Shown here: one piece after another, positions 32,762-40,271 of the stretch
Layout: each line of letters begins with the position of its first letter
How positions within the stretch are numbered: the first letter of the stretch is position 1
NCBI GenBank assembly: GCA_900100595.1
Contig: FMUA01000007.1
Span: 60,950 to 124,949, forward strand
Reading direction: 5' to 3'
Source of the DNA: Ruminococcaceae bacterium P7
GTDB lineage: Bacteria; Bacillota; Clostridia; Oscillospirales; Acutalibacteraceae
DNA length: 64,000 nt
Notes under the pieces: generated by a model
What the model saw: only the letters and a program-made list of their open reading frames with translations
What the model was told of the DNA's origin: nothing
Database searches by the model: none
Program-made: the position numbers and the translations under genes

Positions 32762-32875
32762 ATATCTGCCTCCTTTTTAAATGAATATTTCATAATAAAT
32801 GTAGCATATTCCTCGTAAAAATAATATAGAATGTTCCTGCTATGTGGCTTTTTATGAGGTTTTTTGCACAAAAGA

Positions 32876-32901
32876 AATCCTCTCCGCCCCGGGAGAGGAT
32901 T
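32876..32901 (-). terminator. Terminator of the LuxR-type regulator gene
   Basis: 10-bp stem AATCCTCTCC / GGAGAGGATT followed on the minus strand by TTTCTTTTG. Confidence 0.75.
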
Positions 32902-32917
32902 CGCACAATATTATCTG

Positions 32918-34330
32918 TCAATTATTCATCACCAGCTTGCACAGAGCCGAACGGGTCTGCGTACCCGTCTTTTTGTAGATCGAGGTGACGTGGTGGCGCA
33001 GGGTGCTGACGGAGATATTCAGCCGTGAAGCGATGACGTCCTGCTTGTCGTCGGTGCTGACAAGCTCACGCAGCACCTTCATCTCCGACGGGGTGATGCG
33101 GTAGCTCTCCTGAATCGCGCTGAAAGGATCCGTTTCCGTCTCGGTCTGCGGCTCAGGAACCGGAGCCGTTTCGGGAACAGACTGTGCTTCATGACGCGCA
33201 TGCTCCGAGAGATCAAAGGCTCCCGTGAGCGTCATCATGATGATCGCGACGACGAGCGCCGCAATGTCGGTCATCAAAACCGCCGCCTGCGAGAAGGTGG
33301 AAAATTTGAGCGTCATGCCGAGGACAACCGCCGCGCTGTCAATGACCCGACCCATGACAGCCCATACCGCGGGATGCCTTGTCCTCGCGGCGAGCCGGAT
33401 AAACGTCAGGTTATAGTACGCGATCACCGCAGTAACCGCGACGTAGTACAGGCACATATTCAGTATGTAGGTTTCCCTGCCGAGCAGGACGGTGTTCAGC
33501 AGCGCGACAACGACGACGCAAAGGGTACCGAGAGGAAGAAATTTGCCGTCCCTGAGATCTCCCAGAAAGCCGAACAGCAGAATCGCGGGTATCATCAGGA
33601 GCCGCGGCCAGGTGTATACATTATAGTCGGTATAGCCCGACGCGATCTGCAGATGATGGATATAGCTGTTGTAGTAGCTCGTAAAAATCAGCAGCGCCAG
33701 CGTAATGACCGTGGTAAAGAACAAAAGCGGCCGCGTAGCGAAGTCCTGTTCCTGTTCGGGTGCAGCCAAAGCCTCCGTGCTTTTCAGAAGGAGAAAGCCG
33801 AGCGCGCCGAAGGAAACAGCCAGCATCACCGACAAAGCGGGAACCACCGTCCATTGCAGCTGCAGACAGAATTGCAGCGCGACCGCGGCCGCGTAGCCCG
33901 TTCCGATGCAGAATCCCGCACGCGCCTTATTCGCGGTCAGCGAAACGATCTGAGAGTAAACCGCGCCGCCCGTAAAGCCGAGAAAGAACACGCTCAGTCC
34001 CGTTACCGCGAGATAAAACAGCGACGCCGCGGAGCTGAACAGCATTACCGCGGTTCCCGTCATGCAGAGAGCAAGTGAAACAAGCGTCAGTCTTTTATAG
34101 TTTTTTTCCGACCGGACCTTTGTCCTGATCAGCGCGTGAATGAAAAATCCGCCGATAACCACAAGCTGAATAAAGAGATAAACAAATTCCTGGTACTGTT
34201 CCTCCAGATAGCCGCGTCCTGCCTGGTTGCTCATGCGCAACATAATAAACTGTATGAACATAAACGAGGAGAACAGGACGCTCATTCTGATATTATTATT
34301 CTTTTGAACGGATTGCAAAAACTGATTCAT
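32918..34330 (-). CDS. Membrane-embedded LuxR-type transcriptional regulator
   Basis: 470 aa. Residues 1-~375 form about 12 hydrophobic helices arranged like a major-facilitator-type transporter. A short Pro/Glu-rich linker leads to a C-terminal LuxR helix-turn-helix (~405-468): ITPSEMKVLRELVSTDDKQD, IASRLNISVSTLRHHVTSIY. DNA binding from the membrane, with the transporter-like part as sensor, is inferred from this architecture. It has its own promoter (TTGAAA-17-TATAAT) and terminator and faces away from the CHAP dockerin gene. Confidence 0.85.
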   Translation of the reverse strand: MNQFLQSVQKNNNIRMSVLFSSFMFIQFIMLRMSNQAGRGYLEEQYQEFVYLFIQLVVIGGFFIHALIRTKVRSEKNYKRLTLVSLALCMTGTAVMLFSSAASLFYLAVTGLSVFFLGFTGGAVYSQIVSLTANKARAGFCIGTGYAAAVALQFCLQLQWTVVPALSVMLAVSFGALGFLLLKSTEALAAPEQEQDFATRPLLFFTTVITLALLIFTSYYNSYIHHLQIASGYTDYNVYTWPRLLMIPAILLFGFLGDLRDGKFLPLGTLCVVVVALLNTVLLGRETYILNMCLYYVAVTAVIAYYNLTFIRLAARTRHPAVWAVMGRVIDSAAVVLGMTLKFSTFSQAAVLMTDIAALVVAIIMMTLTGAFDLSEHARHEAQSVPETAPVPEPQTETETDPFSAIQESYRITPSEMKVLRELVSTDDKQDVIASRLNISVSTLRHHVTSIYKKTGTQTRSALCKLVMNN

Positions 34331-34366
34331 TGTCTATTCTCCCTGAAAAATGTCAGCAACACATCC

Positions 34367-34395
34367 ATTATAGCGGAAAACGCGGATTTTTTCAA
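34367..34395 (-). promoter_or_regulatory. Promoter of the LuxR-type regulator gene
   Basis: Minus strand TTGAAA (34395-34390), 17 bp, TATAAT (34372-34367), 37 bp before the ATG. Confidence 0.7.
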
Positions 34396-34527
34396 TAGGA
34401 TAAAACCGAATTGACAAAGCCATTCCTCATTTACGCAGCGATAAAAGAGGAATTTTCCGCGGAATAAGCTGGAAATCCGCGCTTAATTGTGATATGATAC
34501 TATTATCAGCTTACGGAGGTCTTTGTC

Positions 34528-34569
34528 ATGATCATTCATTTCAATCATAAGGTGCTGACGGCGCTATGA
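34528..34569 (+). CDS. 13-aa leader peptide coupled to the CHAP dockerin gene
   Basis: ATG at 34528 behind ACGGAGG encodes MIIHFNHKVLTAL and ends TGA, overlapping the ATG of the next gene by 4 bp (ATGA). The downstream gene has no ribosome site of its own, so translation is probably coupled through this leader. Confidence 0.5.
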   Translation: MIIHFNHKVLTAL

Positions 34570-36200
34570 GAAACGAATCCAAATCGCTTTCAGGCGCAGC
34601 AGTCATCAGACACGCGATAATTATTCTTCTTTCCGCCGTATTGGCATTCTCCGCCGTGCCTGCCGCGGCAGCTGTCACGGCGACGCCCGACGAGGTCACG
34701 GCGCCCGATTCCGACGCGCTGTACGGAGACGCGGACGGCGACGGCATCATTTCCATTGAGGACGCGACCCTGCTCCAACAAGCGCTTGCAGACGGCTCTC
34801 CCGAAGCCTTTATCCCTCATTGGGATGTTGACGGCGACGGAGCGCTGACCATCGGGGACGTCACCCTCGTGCAGCGGTTCTGCGCGGGCTTTCCCGACTG
34901 CGGCAGAACAGGACAGCGTTCCGGCGATTCCGACGTATCACCTGTCCTGCTTTCGCTTTCCTTTGCCGAAGCAGACGTCAAGCTCGGCGTCGGCGAGGTC
35001 TTTCCGACCTTACTGATCGCGGACGGCGACACGGACAAAGCGGCATATTCATCCGCCGACCCGCGAATCGCGTCGGTGGACGCGGACGGCGTAATCAACG
35101 CGCGGGAAGCGGGAAAAACCGTGGTATCCTGCGAATGCGGCGGACTGCGCGCCGACTGCACTGTTTTGGTCTGCCCTGCGGCGACCTCGCTCACCCTCAA
35201 TCAAACCGAACTCAAGCTGGGCGCCGGGGAGCAATACGACCTTGACAGCTTTGTCAACAGCGGAGCGGCGGCGTACTTCCGCGCCTATTCCTCCGACAAT
35301 CCGTCGGTTGCGGACGTCGCCGAGGCAGGCGGCATGGTCACTGCCCTGAGCGAAGGAGTCGCTCACATCTTCTGCACGCTCCAAAACGGAGTGCGCGCGG
35401 TCTGCACCGTGACGGTCATGCCCTATGCGCCGTCCCTGAGCCTGAACGCATCGGAGGTCACGCTGGACGTGGGACAGACCTTTGACTTCGACAGCTACGC
35501 TCCCTCAGGCACCGCGGCATATTACCGCGCTTACTACAGCGAAAACCCCGGCGTCGCATCCGTCGCGCTCAGCGGAGGAATCGTCACGGCAAGGTCAGAA
35601 GGCTCCGCACGCATTTACTGTCAACTTCAAAGCGGCTTTCGCGTTTACGCCGACGTCACCGTGGAAAAGGGCATCCGCAACAGGGTACTGCGCTTTCTGC
35701 AGGAGCAGGTCGGAAATAATAACCGCCCCTATGTCGCCTATTACAATTCCCACGCGGGTGGCAAAAAGGTCTCAACAGGCTTTGCCTGGTGCGCGGAATT
35801 TGCGTGGTGCAGCCTTGATCAGTGCGCATCCCTGCTCGGCATGCGCAATCCCGTCAATCCCTGCTGCCACGTCAGCGAGATCGCCAATCAGGCGCGTAAA
35901 AAGGGCGCGCTCAAAAACGCCTTTTCCTCGGGCTACGTTCCCAAAAAGGGCGACCTTTTCACCACCTCCACCGTCAAAAATCCCGGCACAAGCGGCAGAC
36001 TGCACATCGGCTTTGTGGAGTCCGTCGAAACGGACAGCAAGGGACAGGTCACCAGGGTACACACCATCGAGGGCAATTTCAACTGGGAGAACGCGTCCCC
36101 GGCCTCGACCAAGGTCAGCCGCTCGGTCTGGACGATCGGACAGCGGCGCTATGGCGGCTTGCTCTGCGAGTATATTGATATCGAAAAGCTGTTTTCGTAA
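34566..36200 (+). CDS. Secreted CHAP-type peptidoglycan hydrolase with N-terminal dockerin
   Basis: 544 aa. Signal peptide 1-36, dockerin at the N-terminus (~53-113; DADGDGI...IEDATLLQ and DVDGDGA...IGDVTLVQ), then three Ig-like (Big_2-type) domains (~130-370; VTALSEGVAHIFCTLQNG, IVTARSEGSARIYCQLQSG). Residues ~375-535 are a CHAP-like amidase domain, with the candidate Cys in FAWCAEFAWC, His in HIGFVESV and Asn/Glu in IEGNFN. It would cut cell-wall peptide links outside the cell. An N-terminal dockerin is unusual. Translation is probably coupled to the 13-aa leader, which has the only good ribosome site. Confidence 0.85.
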   Translation: MRNESKSLSGAAVIRHAIIILLSAVLAFSAVPAAAAVTATPDEVTAPDSDALYGDADGDGIISIEDATLLQQALADGSPEAFIPHWDVDGDGALTIGDVTLVQRFCAGFPDCGRTGQRSGDSDVSPVLLSLSFAEADVKLGVGEVFPTLLIADGDTDKAAYSSADPRIASVDADGVINAREAGKTVVSCECGGLRADCTVLVCPAATSLTLNQTELKLGAGEQYDLDSFVNSGAAAYFRAYSSDNPSVADVAEAGGMVTALSEGVAHIFCTLQNGVRAVCTVTVMPYAPSLSLNASEVTLDVGQTFDFDSYAPSGTAAYYRAYYSENPGVASVALSGGIVTARSEGSARIYCQLQSGFRVYADVTVEKGIRNRVLRFLQEQVGNNNRPYVAYYNSHAGGKKVSTGFAWCAEFAWCSLDQCASLLGMRNPVNPCCHVSEIANQARKKGALKNAFSSGYVPKKGDLFTTSTVKNPGTSGRLHIGFVESVETDSKGQVTRVHTIEGNFNWENASPASTKVSRSVWTIGQRRYGGLLCEYIDIEKLFS

Positions 36201-36211
36201 AAACATTGAAC

Positions 36212-36245
36212 AAAGGCAGTCCTGCTTTGTCACAGGACTGCCTTT
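36212..36245. terminator. Bidirectional terminator between convergent genes
   Basis: 13-bp perfect stem AAAGGCAGTCCTG / CAGGACTGCCTTT lying 12 bp after the CHAP gene stop; serves both converging genes. Confidence 0.8.
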
Positions 36246-36262
36246 GTGCGTTGCGCTTGCCA

Positions 36263-37726
36263 TTATTTTACGCCGGTCTGACCGATACGGTACGCTGTCG
36301 GAATGTCGGCAAGATAAAGCTGGATAGCGGTAGCGTCGGTAATGCTGAGCGGCTGACCCGTCACGCCGCCGCGAAGCGCAACGCCGCCGTCATCGTCATC
36401 GATCAGCTCCGCGAGCAGTTTTTGCACGGCGGTCACATCGTTGATATCGATGACGCCGCTGCCGTCGCTGTCGCCGATCAGATAGCGCAGGGAATCAATA
36501 TCAAATTCCTCCGAAAGCCACGCGTCGCGTTCGGCACACCAGTTTTTCAGATAGGCAAGGTTCTCCTCATAGGTCGGAAGCGGCTGCATCATCACGTTGA
36601 TCAGGTAACGCATACTCCAGCCTGCCGTCGTATAGTTGCGGCCGAACACCTCTGAATAGGTATCGGCAAGGCTGTCGATCATACCGCCGTCGGGATAAAG
36701 CTCCGCGATATAATCCGCGTGCCGTGCGTATTCACGCCGCACCTCCGTCATGAACCAGTCGTGGGAGCAGAGCTTTTTGTAGAACAGCTTGTCATTGATC
36801 TGCAGCCCGTCCGTCCGAAAGGCGGACGCTGAATTGGAGGAAAAGTCCTTGTTGACATTTCCCATCGAAAGGTCGTAGTCCCACGGCGGACCCGCGTAAA
36901 ATTTTCCGTCCTTGTAATAAAAGAAAACCGAGCTGAAATTGAAGTCGTTTGTCTTGATGAACTCGTTGAGGAGATAGAACTTCGCGAACGAGGGAATGTC
37001 AAGCGCCTCCTCGATCGCCTCGCGGCCGCCGCTGTTGATGATATCGGTCAGACGCTGCAACGTCTCGGTGATATAAGCGACCTGCTCCTCATCCGGCTCA
37101 TCCGGCTCGCTGATGCCGAAACGCAGTCCGCCGACGGTGATGTATGCCGTACCCTCGTCTGTACGCAGCCGCTCGTATTCCAGCATAAAATCGCGGTTGC
37201 CCTCAATGTCAATATCGACCCTGTCCTTCCCCTCCTGCACAGGCTCCATCAGCGTATAGCAGCCGCGGAATTTTCCGTCCAGCCACAGCTCGACGATCTT
37301 CTGCCGGGAGGTGTAGGAGAGTCCCAGCTCCTGCGCGAAGTCAAAGGCGATATAGCTGCGCAGCAGCGTCGGGTCAAAGGGATTGGCAAGCAGCACCCAT
37401 TTTTTCCCTTTTCCCATTCCGTACAGGTCTTTTTTCTTGTCAAATTTGAAGGTAAAGGACTTTTTCGCCGTCATGGCGGTGCTGTTTCCCCTGACCTTGA
37501 CAACGATATGCTCCTCTTCTCCGCCGTCCGCTGAAAAATTGGCGTCAACATAGCCGTCCTCCTTCTCCAGCGACACGCCGTTTCCGTTGACGGTATCGAT
37601 ATGAAGCTGCGGCGCCGCAACAGAAGCCGCCGTTTCAGCTTCATTTCCCAGTGCTTCCGCCGGGATCGTCAGAAACACCGACAGCAGCGCGAAGCACAGC
37701 AGACAGACGATCCGTTTTTTCATCAT
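36263..37726 (-). CDS. Secreted CotH-type kinase with dockerin
   Basis: 487 aa from the ATG at 37726, placed 7 nt after GGAG (two further codons are open upstream). Signal peptide, then a CotH kinase domain: VRGNSTAMTAKKSFTFKF, KWVLLANPFDPTLLRSYIAF, the catalytic-type segment PPWDYDLSMGN. CotH proteins are atypical secreted protein kinases. The C-terminal dockerin (~417-480) has a normal first repeat (DSDGSGV) and a second repeat without a calcium loop (GGVTGQPLSITDATAIQ). CotH modules joined to dockerins are known from rumen cellulosome bacteria; the substrate is unknown. Confidence 0.88.
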   Translation of the reverse strand: MMKKRIVCLLCFALLSVFLTIPAEALGNEAETAASVAAPQLHIDTVNGNGVSLEKEDGYVDANFSADGGEEEHIVVKVRGNSTAMTAKKSFTFKFDKKKDLYGMGKGKKWVLLANPFDPTLLRSYIAFDFAQELGLSYTSRQKIVELWLDGKFRGCYTLMEPVQEGKDRVDIDIEGNRDFMLEYERLRTDEGTAYITVGGLRFGISEPDEPDEEQVAYITETLQRLTDIINSGGREAIEEALDIPSFAKFYLLNEFIKTNDFNFSSVFFYYKDGKFYAGPPWDYDLSMGNVNKDFSSNSASAFRTDGLQINDKLFYKKLCSHDWFMTEVRREYARHADYIAELYPDGGMIDSLADTYSEVFGRNYTTAGWSMRYLINVMMQPLPTYEENLAYLKNWCAERDAWLSEEFDIDSLRYLIGDSDGSGVIDINDVTAVQKLLAELIDDDDGGVALRGGVTGQPLSITDATAIQLYLADIPTAYRIGQTGVK

Positions 37727-37831
37727 ACCCATTCTCCGTTCTGTTTGAGTTTTCCAAATGACAGTTATCCGATTTTGTTTCTTCCATCATAACATACCGC
37801 AAAAGGCGCCGATTCCCTTGCTCAAGCCAAA

Positions 37832-37862
37832 GGCTCCTATGGTACTTTCTGCCATAGGAGCC
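37832..37862 (-). terminator. Terminator of the phosphocholine operon
   Basis: 11-bp perfect stem GGCTCCTATGG / CCATAGGAGCC, 34 bp after the BCCT gene stop. Confidence 0.75.
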
Positions 37863-37895
37863 GTTAATTCTATTATCCGTTTGGAGCGGTGCCTG

Positions 37896-39458
37896 TTATT
37901 CCTGCGCCTGCTTCTTTTCAGACGGAGCGACCTTTTCCTTCATGTATTTTTTCGCGTCCTTGAAGAAGCTCCAGATCATCAGTATCATGATGATGCCGAT
38001 CGGGAACGCGCTGATAATACTTACACTCTGAATATTGTTCATGGAGCTTTCCGAGAATACCAGAGCGATCGGCAGAACGATCAGCAAAATACACCACAGC
38101 AGGGTGATCATCGCATTCGGCTTTTCGTCCTCGCCTAACTTCTTATAGCTGTAGCAAGCCGCCGTGTATGCGATCGAGTCGAAGCTCGTGGCGTAGAACG
38201 CGATCATGCAGATCATGATCAGCACAAGAATAAAGGTTCCCGCGGGCATCGACTGGATGATGCTGATAATCAGTCCGTACAAATCGCCGCTCTCGTTATA
38301 CTGCGCGATAAAATCCTTTGCGCCCGAGGACTGGAGTCCCAGTCCGAAATTGCCGAGGATGATGAAAGAGCTGATGGTCGAGCCTACGCCGAACACATAA
38401 CCGCCCAGAATGGTCTGCTTGATGGTTCTGCCGCGGCTGATATTGCCGATAAAGAACGGAGCCGCAATGCACCATACCATCCAGTAAGCCCAGTAGTAGA
38501 TCGTCCAGTCCTGCGGGAAGCTGCTGGTACGGTTCGGGTCGGCAAAGGTACTCAGTCCGATGAAATTCTGCACCATCTTGCCCAGTGACTGGATGCCGTT
38601 CTCAATGATGAAACGGCCCTCGCCGCCGATCAGCAGAACGAGGATCTGAATACCGAAGAACAGGTAAATACAGAACTTCGCGAGGAAGGAAATGCCCTTG
38701 AAGCCGTGCAGGACAGCGTAGGTATAGACCGCGCAGGTGAGCAGCAGGATGATGATCGTGATCACGGTACGGCTCACATTGATGCCGAACAGCGCCACGA
38801 TAATCTCGGACATCAGAGGCGTTGCGACCGAGAAGGTCGTCGCGGTACCCGCGAGAAGCGCGAACAGCGCAAACAGGTCGATGACGCGACCGAGCAGGCC
38901 GTGGGCGTTCTTTTCTCCGATAACAGGGAGACATGCCTCCGAATATCTCTGACGGTTTCTTTTTCTGCAATGCAGCATGAAGCCGAACGCGACCGCAAGC
39001 ACCAGATAAAATGCCCACGGGATAAAGCTCCAATGGAAAATCGGGAAAACGCCTGCCCATTCCGTGATGCTGCCGCCCATTTCGGCAAGATGCGGATTGG
39101 AAGCATACATCACCCACTCCGCAAAGGAATAGAACAGAATATCCGCGGCAAGACCGCAGGTGAACATCATTGCGCCCCAGGTGAAGAAGTTATACTTGGG
39201 CTTTTCACCGGGATTTCCCAATACGATATCGCCGTATTTGGAAAAAGACATGAATAGCGAAACCAGCAGAACGCCGATTCCGATCACCAGATAATAGCTG
39301 CCGAGCGTATCTCCGAAGAAGAAACGCACCTGTCCGATGACGTCATTGGACTGCTCGGGAAAAAGGAAGAGCAGCAGCGCAACGCTCATGATCAGGACGA
39401 ACGGCACCAGTGTGATCATCCAGTCGATCCTGCCCTTTTCCCTTATTTTTTTGTTCAT
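37896..39458 (-). CDS. BCCT-family choline/betaine transporter
   Basis: 520 aa with twelve membrane helices and the BCCT signature segment WTIYYWAYWMVWCIAAPFF near residue 320. BCCT carriers import choline, betaine or carnitine with Na+ or H+. As third gene of an operon with choline kinase and CTP:phosphocholine cytidylyltransferase genes, choline is the likely substrate. Acidic/basic cytosolic tail (KKYMKEKVAPSEKKQAQE). Ribosome site GGAGGG. 63 bp gap to the preceding gene. Confidence 0.92.
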   Translation of the reverse strand: MNKKIREKGRIDWMITLVPFVLIMSVALLLFLFPEQSNDVIGQVRFFFGDTLGSYYLVIGIGVLLVSLFMSFSKYGDIVLGNPGEKPKYNFFTWGAMMFTCGLAADILFYSFAEWVMYASNPHLAEMGGSITEWAGVFPIFHWSFIPWAFYLVLAVAFGFMLHCRKRNRQRYSEACLPVIGEKNAHGLLGRVIDLFALFALLAGTATTFSVATPLMSEIIVALFGINVSRTVITIIILLLTCAVYTYAVLHGFKGISFLAKFCIYLFFGIQILVLLIGGEGRFIIENGIQSLGKMVQNFIGLSTFADPNRTSSFPQDWTIYYWAYWMVWCIAAPFFIGNISRGRTIKQTILGGYVFGVGSTISSFIILGNFGLGLQSSGAKDFIAQYNESGDLYGLIISIIQSMPAGTFILVLIMICMIAFYATSFDSIAYTAACYSYKKLGEDEKPNAMITLLWCILLIVLPIALVFSESSMNNIQSVSIISAFPIGIIMILMIWSFFKDAKKYMKEKVAPSEKKQAQE

Positions 39459-39521
39459 GAAATGATCCCTCCAAAAAATGAATGATACTATCTTCCGGAA
39501 AATCCGCCGGCATCCGCCGCG

Positions 39522-40271
39522 TCAGCCCCGGCAGGACGCCGCTGTCTGATTGGGAAGATATTTATTGTAACTGTGATCGATGCAGGCAAGCTCCTGAATG
39601 CTGTCGATCTCAACGATATCGGATTTCTCCATCTGCCGTATTCCCAGCGAATACGCGTTGAAATGACAGAACATCGCCACATCGTCCCAGTAAATCTGAC
39701 GGTTTCCGCCTTCAAATTCCATTTCGAGATGCTTTTTCAGCTTTCTCCCGTCTGCCGCCGTCCACCGCGAAACAGAATATAACTGCCAGCCCTTTGAGCC
39801 GCCCGTACGGGAACAGCTCGTGACGATTCCGTTTTCGACCGTCATCAGCCATTCATTTGTTTCTCCGTCACACCATACGGCGTTGTAGCCCGATAACGAG
39901 AACTCCCGTGACAGGATCTCAGGGTTATATATCATCTGATCGCCGTCGATGATCATACAATCCTCGAGGTGATCCCGCGCCGCATAAAGCGAGGAGATGT
40001 TGTTGCAGGTATCATAAAAGGGATTTTCAATGATTTCCACGCCGTGCCGCTTTTCCGCCCATTCATAGAACTGCTCCTTGAGGTAGCCGACAACGACATA
40101 GATCTCCGCAATACCGTTCTGACGGAGCGCATCCACCACCGTGTCGATCATGGATACGCCGTTGACCTTGATCAAGGGTTTCGGTATCTCCAGTGTCAGG
40201 GGCTTCATCCGCTGTCCGATTCCGGCAGCCATGATGATCGCCCGCTTGACCGAATGTGTTTCTTCCGTCAT
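39522..40271 (-). CDS. licC: LicC-like CTP:phosphocholine cytidylyltransferase
   Basis: 249 aa nucleotidyltransferase: AIIMAAGIGQRMKPLTLEIP with the GxGxRM-type NTP loop, KPLIKVNGVSMIDTVVDAL, GYLKEQFYEW and the metal Asp in IIDGDQMI. This is the fold and motif set of LicC, which makes CDP-choline from phosphocholine and CTP. It overlaps the upstream fusion gene by 4 bp (ATGA), so they are translationally coupled. The fusion carries a second such domain, so one of the two may act on another phospho-alcohol. Confidence 0.82.
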   Translation of the reverse strand: MTEETHSVKRAIIMAAGIGQRMKPLTLEIPKPLIKVNGVSMIDTVVDALRQNGIAEIYVVVGYLKEQFYEWAEKRHGVEIIENPFYDTCNNISSLYAARDHLEDCMIIDGDQMIYNPEILSREFSLSGYNAVWCDGETNEWLMTVENGIVTSCSRTGGSKGWQLYSVSRWTAADGRKLKKHLEMEFEGGNRQIYWDDVAMFCHFNAYSLGIRQMEKSDIVEIDSIQELACIDHSYNKYLPNQTAASCRG

